DNA of 45,179 nucleotides from the NCBI GenBank assembly GCA_017435045.1, contig JAFSFT010000050.1, forward strand, positions 1 through 45,179, given 5' to 3'. Source of the DNA: Oscillospiraceae bacterium (GTDB lineage: Bacteria; Bacillota; Clostridia; Oscillospirales; Ruminococcaceae). A model generated the notes under the pieces. It was not told where the DNA came from. It did not search any database and was given only the letters and a program-made list of their open reading frames with translations. Of this stretch, positions 17,412-25,620 are shown piece by piece. The first letter of the stretch is position 1, and every line of letters begins with the position of its first letter. Made by a program: the position numbers and the translations under genes.

Positions 17412-17441
17412 GAAAAATATTTTGCAGTGGCAAAACACTGC
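17412..17441 (-). terminator. Possible terminator of the DNA glycosylase gene
   Basis: On the minus strand a short stem GCAGTG/CACTGC (17424-17441) is followed by AAAATATTTTTC. The stem is weak (6 bp), so this is tentative. Confidence 0.45.
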
Positions 17442-17488
17442 GGAAAATGTTTTTTGAAAATGGGGCTGGCAGGGTGTTATGGATTCGT

Positions 17489-18004
17489 TTATCCCTTTTC
17501 CTCCAGCACAAACCGCCAAAGTCTGTCCTGGTCGGCCTGCGTGGCATAGCCTATGCCTATGCGTTTATGTTCGGTAAAGGTGTACTCTTTTCCGTCGTCT
17601 TCCACCCAGATTTTATCCTTTGTCAGCAGGCTTTCGCCATAAAGGGATTTGTCAATCTGCATTGCCTTCGAGGCCCTGCCGGGGCCCTCGGCACCTTTTA
17701 CACCGCGGATAAGCACACCCTCGGCTTCGCCCTCGCTGCCCGTTATAAAGTTGAGCATATAGTGTATGCCGTAGCAAAGGTATACATAGCACACGCCGCC
17801 CTCGTGCCACATAATCTGTGTGCGTGGGGTTTTTCCCCTGTGTGCGTGGCAGGCAGTGTCGCAGCTGCCGATATAGCACTCCGTCTCGGTAATCTGAAAT
17901 CTGTGTATTTTTCCGTCAATGCGGCGGCATATCCATTTGCCTGCAAGCTGCTGTGCGGCGGTGTATGCACCCTGACGGAAAAAATTCTGTTTTAAATGCT
18001 TCAT
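17489..18004 (-). CDS. DNA-3-methyladenine glycosylase (AAG/MPG family)
   Basis: This 171-residue base-excision repair enzyme removes alkylated purines. Family landmarks are LAGKWICRR, the catalytic-Glu motif ITETECYIG, DTACHAHRGKTPRTQIM and the core YVYLCYGIHYMLNFITG. GPGRASKAM corresponds to the usual GPGKL segment. The FGPPG loop of most members is replaced by WHEGG, and the protein is at the short end of the family range. The start is ATG 18004-18002, with GGTGGGG (18019-18013) at a fitting distance. An in-frame TTG six bases earlier would be too close to that site. It is divergent from the mra cluster; TGATAAAAT (minus strand, 18047-18039) may be its extended -10. Confidence 0.85.
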   Translation of the reverse strand: MKHLKQNFFRQGAYTAAQQLAGKWICRRIDGKIHRFQITETECYIGSCDTACHAHRGKTPRTQIMWHEGGVCYVYLCYGIHYMLNFITGSEGEAEGVLIRGVKGAEGPGRASKAMQIDKSLYGESLLTKDKIWVEDDGKEYTFTEHKRIGIGYATQADQDRLWRFVLEEKG

Positions 18005-18105
18005 TCCCAAATCCCCACCAAAAGTCTGTTATGCATATATTTTATCACAAAATACGGCAATAAAAAGCAAAAATAAAATTTTTTCTGCCAAAAAAATGAT
18101 AACTT

Positions 18106-18125
18106 TCCCCACCTGTTCCCACCAG
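18106..18125 (-). promoter_or_regulatory. Inverted pair of MraZ-like GTGGG boxes
   Basis: On the minus strand GGTGGG occurs twice, with GTGGG at 18122-18118 and 18112-18108, exactly 10 nt apart. This is the spacing seen in the three plus-strand MraZ boxes at 18263-18290. The pair lies in the 350-nt gap between the divergent glycosylase and mraZ genes, upstream of both promoters. The same DNA can also fold (TTTCCCC with GGGGAAA, 18104-18130). Function is inferred from the motif alone. Confidence 0.4.
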
Positions 18126-18230
18126 GGGAAAATCTGTGTAAAAAACTGGAAAAAAACCTTTATTTTAAAGGCTTTTTGCGGAATGGACAGGCTGAAAAAT
18201 ATTTATGAAATTTTGCATTATATATTGCAT

Positions 18231-18262
18231 TTGACAAGCTTTTGTGTTATTATTTTTTTATA
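18231..18262 (+). promoter_or_regulatory. Promoter of the mra (division/cell wall) cluster
   Basis: A consensus -35 TTGACA lies at 18231-18236. The -10 is ambiguous in a T-rich tract (TTTTTA to TTTATA near 18255-18262, spacing 18-20). Transcription would begin within or just before the MraZ boxes, as expected for a repressed promoter. Confidence 0.55.
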
Positions 18263-18290
18263 AAAGTGGGTAAAAGTGGGAGAAAGTGGG
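18261..18290 (+). promoter_or_regulatory. MraZ operator: three 10-nt direct repeats
   Basis: AAAGTGGG occurs at 18263-18270, 18273-18280 and 18283-18290, a perfect 10-nt period. MraZ proteins are known to bind such closely spaced TGGG/GTGGG direct repeats upstream of their own gene. The boxes start directly downstream of the TTGACA promoter and 65 nt before the mraZ ATG, so autoregulation of the whole cluster is likely. Confidence 0.85.
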
Positions 18291-18354
18291 TAAATGTACA
18301 GAAAATGAACAAAAATGCCGCTTTCACCGCCCGCACAGAGAAGGAGGGGTAAAT

Positions 18355-18774
18355 ATGCTGTTTGGCAGATACGAATATACGCTGGACGCAAAAAGCAGAA
18401 CAAATTTCCCTCCAAAGCTGCGTGCAGAAATGGGCGAAACCTTTTACATCACCAAATGGCTGGACGGCTGTATCATCGGCTATGCCGAAAAGGAATGGCT
18501 CAGAATTGCCGAAATTCTCAAGGAAAAATCCATGGTTAAAACCCGTGATATCCAGCGTATGCTGTATGCCAACGCCATGGACGTTACACCGGACAAGCAG
18601 GGCAGAATTCTCCTTCCGCAGTACCTTAAAAGCCACGCAAACATCACAAAGGATATTATCATAATCGGCGCAGGCAACCATATTGAAATATGGGACAAAG
18701 CCAGCTACGAAGCAAAAGAAGCAAGTATGGACTTTGCTGATATAGAAGCAGCAATGGAAGAACTGGAGTTTTAG
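18355..18774 (+). CDS. mraZ: Transcriptional regulator MraZ
   Basis: This 139-residue DNA-binding protein is the first gene of the division and cell-wall cluster. It has two AbrB-like swapped-hairpin repeats, each with the signature LDAKSR or its equivalent: FGRYEYTLDAKSRTNFPPK (residues 3-21) and MDVTPDKQGRILLPQYLKS. It forms a ring that binds the three GTGGG boxes upstream and represses the cluster in studied bacteria. I chose ATG 18355, preceded by AAGGAGGGG. An upstream in-frame extension lacks such a site and would run into the operator. The next gene, rsmH, starts 1 nt after its stop, so translation is tightly coupled. Confidence 0.96.
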   Translation: MLFGRYEYTLDAKSRTNFPPKLRAEMGETFYITKWLDGCIIGYAEKEWLRIAEILKEKSMVKTRDIQRMLYANAMDVTPDKQGRILLPQYLKSHANITKDIIIIGAGNHIEIWDKASYEAKEASMDFADIEAAMEELEF

Positions 18775-18775
18775 T

Positions 18776-19705
18776 ATGAGCGAATTCAGCCACAAATCAA
18801 TAATGCTGCAGCAGTGCATCGACGGCCTTGCAATAAAGCCCGACGGCATTTATGTGGACGGCACCTGTGGCGGCGCAGGCCACTCCAGAGAGATTGCAAA
18901 GCATCTTACAGAGGGCGGTATGCTCTATGGCCTTGACCAGGACCCGGACGCAGTTGCGGTTGCAACACAGCGTCTTGCAGGCTTGCCTGCAAAGGTTATA
19001 CAGACCAACTTCCGCGATGCAAAATATGCACTGAGAAAAGAAAATGTGGAAAAGATAGACGGCGTACTGCTGGACCTTGGCGTGTCAAGCTATCAGCTGG
19101 ACACAGCGGAAAGAGGCTTCAGCTACAATGCCGAAGCATACCTTGATATGCGTATGAGCAAGGAGGGCCCTTCTGCGGCTGACCTTGTAAACAATCTGTC
19201 ACTGCAGGAGATAACCGACATTCTCCGCGAATACGGGGAAGAAAAGTTTGCCTACGGCATTGCAAAGAAGATTGTTGCATACCGCGAGACACAGCCAATA
19301 ACCACCACAACACAGTTAAGCGAAATTGTAAACAGTGCTTATCCTGCGGCAGAACGCAGAAAAAGCAAAAACCCAAGCCGCAAAACCTTTCAGGCACTGC
19401 GTATTGCAGTAAATGACGAACTGGGGGCACTTAAGGATGCCCTTGACGATATGTTCGAGATGTTAAACCCGGGCGGCAGAATGTGCATAATCACCTTCCA
19501 CTCTCTTGAAGACCGCATTGTAAAGCAGTATTTCAAGGAACTTACAATCAGCTGCACCTGCCCTAAAGAGCTGCCAATCTGCATCTGCGGCGGCAAGGCA
19601 AGGGGAAAACTTATAACCAAAAAACCTATCGAGGCCGATGCACAGGAACAGGAGGAAAACCGCCGTTCACGCAGTGCAAAGCTTAGAATTATCGAAAAAA
19701 TTTAG
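18776..19705 (+). CDS. rsmH: 16S rRNA (cytosine-N4)-methyltransferase RsmH (MraW)
   Basis: This 309-residue SAM-dependent enzyme adds the N4-methyl group to C1402 (E. coli numbering) of 16S rRNA in the ribosomal P site. SAM-binding motifs are VDGTCGGAGHSREIAKHL (residues 23-40) and LDQDPDAV, followed by DGVLLDLGVSSYQLD and MRMSKEGPSAADLVN. The C-terminal RSRSAKLR motif is present as RRSRSAKLRIIEK. The length is normal. It starts 1 nt after mraZ and is followed by ftsL 36 nt later. Confidence 0.97.
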   Translation: MSEFSHKSIMLQQCIDGLAIKPDGIYVDGTCGGAGHSREIAKHLTEGGMLYGLDQDPDAVAVATQRLAGLPAKVIQTNFRDAKYALRKENVEKIDGVLLDLGVSSYQLDTAERGFSYNAEAYLDMRMSKEGPSAADLVNNLSLQEITDILREYGEEKFAYGIAKKIVAYRETQPITTTTQLSEIVNSAYPAAERRKSKNPSRKTFQALRIAVNDELGALKDALDDMFEMLNPGGRMCIITFHSLEDRIVKQYFKELTISCTCPKELPICICGGKARGKLITKKPIEADAQEQEENRRSRSAKLRIIEKI

Positions 19706-19741
19706 TACTTAAAGATAGAAAAATCAGTAAAGGAGAAAGCT

Positions 19742-20215
19742 ATGGACAGACAGAATGCTGCATACGATTTGTCTATGTACGAGACTCTGCTTGAGCCAAG
19801 AGAAAAAAAGACCGAAGCGCCAAAGCAGGCTAAAGTTGTAAAACTTAAAACTAAATATGCTTTTAAAAATGTAGTGAACATCCTGTCCATTGCAGTTATT
19901 GTCAGCCTTATTGTAGGCGTTATCTGGACAAATGCCGAAATTACCAAAACCACAAACAGCATTGCTGCGGCACAGAATGCAATTACAGAAGCCGAAAGCG
20001 AAAAGGCTTATCTTGAATTTACCCTTGAAAGCCGTATGAGCCTTGACGAAATTGAGGACTACGCAGTGGGTGTGCTGGGCATGGTAAAGATGGATTCCTC
20101 CCAGATTGAATACGTTGAAATCGAAAACGAAAACAAGGTTGAATGGGGCGAGGGAAAGCTGACAGATAAAATAGAGGATGCTGTGCAGCCTATACTGTCA
20201 TATTTCCAGCCGTAA
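19742..20215 (+). CDS. ftsL: Cell division protein FtsL-like
   Basis: This 157-residue bitopic protein has a cytoplasmic N-terminal part of about 43 residues, one membrane helix (about 44-63, VVNILSIAVIVSLIVGVIW) and an extracellular coiled-coil (about 65-110). The layout and the position between rsmH and the PBP gene identify it as FtsL, which joins FtsQ/DivIB and DivIC in the divisome. Sequence conservation in this family is low, so the call rests on topology and context. It is somewhat longer than typical FtsL, with an acidic C-terminal tail. AAAGGAG precedes the ATG. Confidence 0.85.
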   Translation: MDRQNAAYDLSMYETLLEPREKKTEAPKQAKVVKLKTKYAFKNVVNILSIAVIVSLIVGVIWTNAEITKTTNSIAAAQNAITEAESEKAYLEFTLESRMSLDEIEDYAVGVLGMVKMDSSQIEYVEIENENKVEWGEGKLTDKIEDAVQPILSYFQP

Positions 20216-20234
20216 AAAAATATAAATTAGCTAA

Positions 20235-20293
20235 AAGGGTTTACCAAAGGGGGTTGTGTGAGGAAAATCTGCCCCCTGCTGCAGTAAACCCTT
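20235..20293 (+). other. Long nested hairpin between ftsL and the PBP gene
   Basis: AAGGGTTTAC (20235-20244) pairs perfectly with GTAAACCCTT (20284-20293). Inside, AGGGGG (20248-20253) pairs with CCCCCT (20272-20277). It is not followed by a T run (ATTGTTCTATAT), so it is not a classic terminator. It may be an attenuator, an RNA processing site or a weak terminator in the middle of the cluster. Confidence 0.6.
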
Positions 20294-20342
20294 ATTGTTC
20301 TATATAAGGAACAGAATTCTGTACAAAAAAGAGGACACCAAA

Positions 20343-22568
20343 TTGGATAACAGGCCAAGAAAAAACAATAACAGGGTTACAAAGAGCATGAGAGGCAGGG
20401 CACTTTTTGTGGCGTGCTGCTTTTTTGCTTTTGTCGCACTTATTGTGGGAAATATGGTTAATATACAGATAATCAACTACGAGGACTACAAGGCAAAGGC
20501 CTCCTCCATACAGCTGCGTGACACCAAGATATCCCCTAAAAGGGGCACAATATACGACGCAAACATGAAGGTGCTTGCCCAGAGTGCAACTGTGTGGACC
20601 GTGTTTGTTTCTCCTGCGGAAAGCGAGGAGGAACAGCACCCGCGCATTGCCGAAAAGCTGGAGGAAATTCTGGGTGCAGACAGGGAGAGAACACTGACCA
20701 AGCTGCAGAACCACAACAGCTATTACGAGGTTATCGAATACAAAATCGACAAGCCCGAGGCAGATGCTATAAGGCAGTGGTGCGAGGAGGAGGAAATCCT
20801 TGGTGTAAACCTTGTGGAGGACTTTAAACGCTACTATCCTTACGGCAGCTTTGCAGCCACAATCCTTGGCTTCTGCGGCACAGACAATCAGGGCCTTGCA
20901 GGACTGGAAAGCTATTACGACGAGGAGCTGACAGGTGTTCAGGGACGTGTAATCTCGGCAAAGAACGGCTGGGGACTGGATATGGGCTATGAATACGAGG
21001 AGCTCAATGCCGCACAGGACGGCTACAGCCTTGTTACCACCATTGACGAAACTGTCCAGCATTTTCTGGAAAAACACCTTTCTCAGAAGGTTGAAGAATA
21101 CAACGTACAGTGCCGTGGAGTCGGCATTGTTATGAACGTTAAAACGGGGGCAATACTTGCAATGTCCAACAAACCGGACTTTGACCCTAACGACCCCTTT
21201 ACCATCTACGACGAGGACGTTGCTGCGGCAATTGACCTTATAACAAATGACGAGGAATACAATGCGGCGGTAAGCCAGGCAAGGCAGACACAGTGGAGAA
21301 ACAAAGCAGTTTCCGATTTGTACGAACCGGGCTCCGTATTCAAAATAATCACCGCCTCTGCAGCACTGGACAGCGGTGCGGCAACTGTAAACAGCGGCTT
21401 TTACTGCAAGGGTCACGTTTCGGTTGGCGGCTGGACCATCGGCTGCAACAACCGTGCAGGCCACGGTCCGCTTACCTTTACACAGGCACTTATCGAGTCC
21501 TGCAACCCGTCCTTTATCGATATGGGCCAGCGAATGGGCATCGAAACCTTTGTGGATTACTTTGAATCCTTTGGCATGAGCGAAAAAACAGGCATCGACC
21601 TGCCTGGCGAACAGAAAAGTATTACCTACAATGCCGATACAATGACCGAGACAAGTCTGGCAAGTAACTCCTTTGGCCAGACCTTCAAGGTTACACCTGT
21701 ACAGATGATTACAGCCGTTGCCACAGCGGTAAACGGCGGCAACCTTGTTACACCTCACCTTGTTTCAAAGCTGGTGGACGAGGACGGAAATACTGTCAAA
21801 GACCTTACGCCTGAAATCAGACGTCAGGTTATAAGCGAGGAAGTAAGCAGCCAGATATGCAAAATGCTGCTGGAAAACGGCACAAGCGGCAATGCACAGC
21901 ACTCCAAAGTGCCGGGCTACCGTGTAGGCGGCAAATCGGGTACATCACAGAAGCTGGACACAGCCATGGACGATGACTACATTGCATCCTATGTGGGTGT
22001 TGCCCCCTGTGACGACCCCGAAATTGCAGTGCTTATATTCTTTGACGAGCCAAGAACAACCTCCTACTACGGCGGTATCCTTGCAGGACCTGTTGTGGGT
22101 GCACTTATGGGCGAAATTCTGCCTTACCTTGGCGTGGAGCCTGTGTATACAGAGGCAGAAAAGGCAAATGTAAGCGTTTATGTGCCAAATGTGGCAGGCA
22201 GCTCGGTAACAGACGCAACCAGCAAGCTGCAGCGTGCAGGCTTCCTTGTAAAAACAGTGGGCAACGGCGCAAATGTAACAAGCCAGTTCCCTACAAGCAA
22301 TATGAAGATTAAAAAGGGCGGCATTGTGGTGCTGCACACCGATGCCGAATCCAAAAATACAACAGTTACAGTGCCTGACTTAAGCGGACATTCGCCGTCA
22401 GCGGCAGAAAGCACCCTTAACGGTCTGGGGCTTAATATATCCATGTCGGGCGTGTCGGCAAGCAACAAAAATGCCGTTATCTCCTCCCAGAGCATAGCGG
22501 CAGGGGAAAAGGTGCAGCTTGGCACCACCATAGAGGTTACTGTGTCCGACACAGGCACATTTGAATAA
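20343..22568 (+). CDS. Class B penicillin-binding protein with PASTA domains (SpoVD/FtsI type)
   Basis: This 741-residue transpeptidase cross-links peptidoglycan at the septum. A short cytoplasmic tail and one membrane helix (about 21-41) are followed by the pedestal domain with ISPKRGTIYDAN. The transpeptidase domain has SxxK as SVFK (331-334), SxN as SCN (386-388) and the KTG-type box as KSGTS (531-535). Two PASTA domains form the C-terminus (about 614-741), as in SpoVD and many Firmicute PBP2-type proteins. I chose TTG 20343 (MDNRPRK), preceded by AAGAGGAC. A start further upstream would overlap the hairpin at 20235-20293. The natural partner is the SEDS protein encoded at 26665. Whether it serves vegetative division, spore cortex or both cannot be told. 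Confidence 0.92.
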   Translation: MDNRPRKNNNRVTKSMRGRALFVACCFFAFVALIVGNMVNIQIINYEDYKAKASSIQLRDTKISPKRGTIYDANMKVLAQSATVWTVFVSPAESEEEQHPRIAEKLEEILGADRERTLTKLQNHNSYYEVIEYKIDKPEADAIRQWCEEEEILGVNLVEDFKRYYPYGSFAATILGFCGTDNQGLAGLESYYDEELTGVQGRVISAKNGWGLDMGYEYEELNAAQDGYSLVTTIDETVQHFLEKHLSQKVEEYNVQCRGVGIVMNVKTGAILAMSNKPDFDPNDPFTIYDEDVAAAIDLITNDEEYNAAVSQARQTQWRNKAVSDLYEPGSVFKIITASAALDSGAATVNSGFYCKGHVSVGGWTIGCNNRAGHGPLTFTQALIESCNPSFIDMGQRMGIETFVDYFESFGMSEKTGIDLPGEQKSITYNADTMTETSLASNSFGQTFKVTPVQMITAVATAVNGGNLVTPHLVSKLVDEDGNTVKDLTPEIRRQVISEEVSSQICKMLLENGTSGNAQHSKVPGYRVGGKSGTSQKLDTAMDDDYIASYVGVAPCDDPEIAVLIFFDEPRTTSYYGGILAGPVVGALMGEILPYLGVEPVYTEAEKANVSVYVPNVAGSSVTDATSKLQRAGFLVKTVGNGANVTSQFPTSNMKIKKGGIVVLHTDAESKNTTVTVPDLSGHSPSAAESTLNGLGLNISMSGVSASNKNAVISSQSIAAGEKVQLGTTIEVTVSDTGTFE

Positions 22569-22800
22569 GGCAGCAAAGCTGCAGCAGCGGATAAACAGGG
22601 TTTAACTGTTAAAACGCAGACATATGCGGCAGCAGAATTGCTTAAAACTGCGGAACAGGCGGTATCAGCACATACATAGCTGTCTGCAGAAGCTGCGGGT
22701 GCTGCGGTGTATCTGCGGCATACAGCCTGCGGTTTTAATAAGGCAGCGGCACACAGCACACATTTTTGTACGGCTGTGCAGATATTCCAGACAAATTATC
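22569..22800 (+). repeat. Degenerate GC-rich repeat spacer between the PBP and murE genes
   Basis: These 230 nt contain many imperfect copies of CTGCGG/GCGGCA words (CAGCGGATAAACAGGG, ATATGCGGCAGC, ATCTGCGGCATAC, AGCCTGCGG). The CAGCGGATA and TATGCGGCA words recur in the arrays at 14016, 28954 and 4521. Reading frame stays open in the murE phase for 65 codons, but no ribosome binding site supports a longer MurE. No promoter or terminator is clear. Confidence 0.6.
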
Positions 22801-22818
22801 TTGAGCATAGGAGACATT

Positions 22819-24267
22819 ATGAACGCATTGACTTTGTTAAAAGGAATTGAATATACGGGAAATGTAAAGGACTGCGAAATAACCTTTGTCACAGACGATT
22901 CCCGCAAGGTGGCAGAGGGCTGTGCGTTTGTCTGCTGCAGGGGTGCAAGCTTTGACGGCCACACCTTTGCACAGAAAGCGGTGGAGCTGGGTGCAAGGCT
23001 GATAATCTGCCAGCAGGATACAGGTGTGGAAAATCAGGCCATTGTTGCCGACAGCAAAAAGGCTTATGCTCTGCTGTGTGCAAACTTCTTTGACAATCCG
23101 TCAAAAAAGATGAAGATGATTGGCATTACAGGTACAAACGGCAAGACCACCTCCACCTATCTCATCAAGGATATCCTTCAGCAGCAGGGCAAAAAGGTGG
23201 GGCTTATCGGCACCATACAGAATATGATTGACCAGCAGGATATACCTGCAAAATACACAACTCCGCAGGCATACGAGCTTAACGTGCTGTTAAGCCAGAT
23301 GTACAAAAGCGGCTGCGAATATGTGGTTATGGAGGTTTCCAGCATGGCACTGGTGCAGCAGAGGCTGTACGGCATAGAGTTTGACGTGGCGGTGTTCACA
23401 AACCTCACTCAGGACCATCTGGACTACCACAAGACAATGGAAGAATACTTTAAGGCCAAATGTATTCTTTTTGAAAACAGCAAAAACATTATCGTAAACA
23501 CAGATGACGCATACGGCAGAAAGGTTGCCGATATGTATAAAAACAGCGGCAGAAATGTTGTTACCTTCTCTGTAAGGGATGATGCGGCATTCTGCACAGC
23601 AAAAAATATTCAGCTTACAGGCACAGGCTCAAAGTTCCTTATGGTAAGCGAGGGCAGCATAATCCGTGTGGAATTTGCAATGCCCGGGGAATATTCCGTG
23701 CACAACGCAATGGGCTCGGCCCTTGCCTGCACAGCACTTGGCTTTGACATGGCCTCTGTGGCACAGAGCCTTAAAAACATAAGCGGCGTAAAGGGCAGAT
23801 GCGAGGTGCTTGTAAAAGAACCTTTCACAGTTATCTGCGACTATGCCCACACACCTGACGGGCTGGAAAATGTGCTGAGCGGTCTTAAGCCTTTTGCGAA
23901 AAACCGCTTTATAGTGCTGTACGGCTGTGCAGGGGAACGTGACCCGTCCAAGCGTAAATATATGAGCGAAACGGTGGCAAAATATGCGGACTTTGCGGTG
24001 CTTACCAGCGACAATCCGCGAGGTGAGGACCCGCAGAAGATTATCGACGAGGCACTGCCGCCCCTTGTGGAGCACAAAATCCCTTATATTGCTCAGGTTG
24101 ACAGAAGAAAAGCTATTAAAATGGCACTGGATATGTTACAATATAATGACATACTTATTCTGTGCGGCAAGGGACACGAGGACTATCAGGTTATCGACAA
24201 AATAACCCTTTACCTTGACGAGCATCAGATAGTTGAACAATATATGAAAAAAAGGAATGAAAAATAG
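22819..24267 (+). CDS. murE: UDP-MurNAc-L-Ala-D-Glu ligase adding meso-diaminopimelate (MurE)
   Basis: This 482-residue ATP-dependent ligase adds the third residue of the peptidoglycan stem in the cytoplasm. The ATP P-loop is GITGTNGKTTSTYL (TGTNGKT 104-110), then TTPQAYEL and MEVSSMAL. The specificity motif is DNPR at 398-401 (LTSDNPRGEDP), the signature of meso-DAP enzymes rather than lysine-adding ones. ICDYAHTPDGLENVL starts the C-terminal domain. The length fits the family. ATG 22819 has AGGAGAC just upstream. It follows a repeat-filled 250-nt gap and abuts murF directly. Confidence 0.97.
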   Translation: MNALTLLKGIEYTGNVKDCEITFVTDDSRKVAEGCAFVCCRGASFDGHTFAQKAVELGARLIICQQDTGVENQAIVADSKKAYALLCANFFDNPSKKMKMIGITGTNGKTTSTYLIKDILQQQGKKVGLIGTIQNMIDQQDIPAKYTTPQAYELNVLLSQMYKSGCEYVVMEVSSMALVQQRLYGIEFDVAVFTNLTQDHLDYHKTMEEYFKAKCILFENSKNIIVNTDDAYGRKVADMYKNSGRNVVTFSVRDDAAFCTAKNIQLTGTGSKFLMVSEGSIIRVEFAMPGEYSVHNAMGSALACTALGFDMASVAQSLKNISGVKGRCEVLVKEPFTVICDYAHTPDGLENVLSGLKPFAKNRFIVLYGCAGERDPSKRKYMSETVAKYADFAVLTSDNPRGEDPQKIIDEALPPLVEHKIPYIAQVDRRKAIKMALDMLQYNDILILCGKGHEDYQVIDKITLYLDEHQIVEQYMKKRNEK

Positions 24268-25605
24268 GTGGAAAAGGTTTATCTTTCACAGCTTTTAAAA
24301 GATGTAGCAATACCTATGGAGGACGTTGTGGTTTCCTCCGTTGTGGTGGACAGCAGACAGGTACAGGAAAACAGTGTTTTTCTTGCCATAAGAGGCGAGC
24401 GTGTAAACGGCGAGGACTATGCGGCAAAGGCAATTGAAAACGGTGCCTGCTATGTGCTTACAGAAAATATGATTGACGATATCCCTGCACACAAGCAGGC
24501 AATTGTACCAAATATTCTGGACGCAAGCATTCAGCTTGGTGCAAACTTCAGGGAGCTTTTTGACCTTGAGGTTATAGGTGTAACGGGCAGCGTGGGCAAA
24601 ACCAGCACAAAGGATTTTGTGTATACAGCACTTTCTCCTTTTGCAAAAACTGTACGCAGCCTTGGCAACCACAACAACGAAATAGGTATGCCGCAGACAA
24701 TCTTTGGCTTTGCAAAGGATGACAGGTTTGCAATTCTGGAGATGGGCATGGACGACCTTGGAGACGTGCACAAACTGTCCTGTGCCGCAAAACCGAAATA
24801 TGCGGTTATCTCCTGCATAGGCGTAAGCCATCTGGAAAAGCTGGGCAGTCAGGAAAATATCCTCAAAGCAAAGCTGGAAATCTGTGACGGTATGGACAAA
24901 GACGGCACACTGGTGCTTAACGGAGACGATAAATTCTTAAGCAAAGCGGTTATAGCAAATCCGCTGAATGTAAAATATTTTGCCATAGAAAATAAGGACG
25001 CAGATGTTACAGCAAAGGACATTGTGCAGAATGGCCTTTCCACATCCTTTACAATCTGCGACAAAATCCGCGGCGAGTTTAGCTGTACAATACCTGTTGT
25101 GGGCAGCCACAATGTTATGAACGCACTTTCTGCCTACACTGTTGTTACCGCCATGGGCTTTGACCCGCAGAAGACAGCGGAAAACCTGCGTGACTATGTG
25201 CCAAGCGGTATGCGCGGCAAGGTTGTGGCAAAGGATGACGTTACCTACATTGAGGACTGCTACAACGCCAGCCCCGACAGTATGCGTGCGGCGGTAAACA
25301 CAGTGTGCAGCATTGCAAAGGGCAGAAAAATCTGCGTGTTCGGCGATATGCTGGAACTTGGTGCAGACAGTGCCCATATGCACACAGCGGTGGGCCGCTA
25401 CGCAAAGGAAAAGGGCGTTGACATAATGCTCTGCTTTGGCAGCGAGGCACAGTATATTGCCACAGGCTTTGAAAACGGCCTGCTGTTCGGCAGCAAGGAG
25501 GAACTGGCAGAATATCTTAAATCCATTCTGCAGAAGGACGATGCGGTTATCTTTAAGGCAAGCCGCGGTATGAAATTTGAGGAAATAATAAACTTGGTTT
25601 ATTAA
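24268..25605 (+). CDS. murF: UDP-MurNAc-tripeptide:D-Ala-D-Ala ligase MurF
   Basis: This 445-residue ligase adds D-Ala-D-Ala to the UDP-MurNAc tripeptide. The P-loop is GVTGSVGKTSTKDFV. Also visible are GNHNNEIGMPQTI, the MGMDDLGD motif, the central VVGSHNVMNALSA and the C-terminal DCYNASPDSMRAAV. The start is GTG 24268, immediately after the murE TAG, with AAAAGGAATG upstream inside murE, so the two are translationally coupled. mraY follows after 15 nt. Confidence 0.96.
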   Translation: MEKVYLSQLLKDVAIPMEDVVVSSVVVDSRQVQENSVFLAIRGERVNGEDYAAKAIENGACYVLTENMIDDIPAHKQAIVPNILDASIQLGANFRELFDLEVIGVTGSVGKTSTKDFVYTALSPFAKTVRSLGNHNNEIGMPQTIFGFAKDDRFAILEMGMDDLGDVHKLSCAAKPKYAVISCIGVSHLEKLGSQENILKAKLEICDGMDKDGTLVLNGDDKFLSKAVIANPLNVKYFAIENKDADVTAKDIVQNGLSTSFTICDKIRGEFSCTIPVVGSHNVMNALSAYTVVTAMGFDPQKTAENLRDYVPSGMRGKVVAKDDVTYIEDCYNASPDSMRAAVNTVCSIAKGRKICVFGDMLELGADSAHMHTAVGRYAKEKGVDIMLCFGSEAQYIATGFENGLLFGSKEELAEYLKSILQKDDAVIFKASRGMKFEEIINLVY

Positions 25606-25620
25606 AATACAGGAGTTTTT

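Noticed and set aside
22624..22818. 65-codon in-frame extension of murE upstream of ATG 22819
   Set aside because: It lies wholly in the repeat spacer, has no family similarity and lacks a ribosome binding site, while 22819 has AGGAGAC and gives the normal MurE N-terminus.
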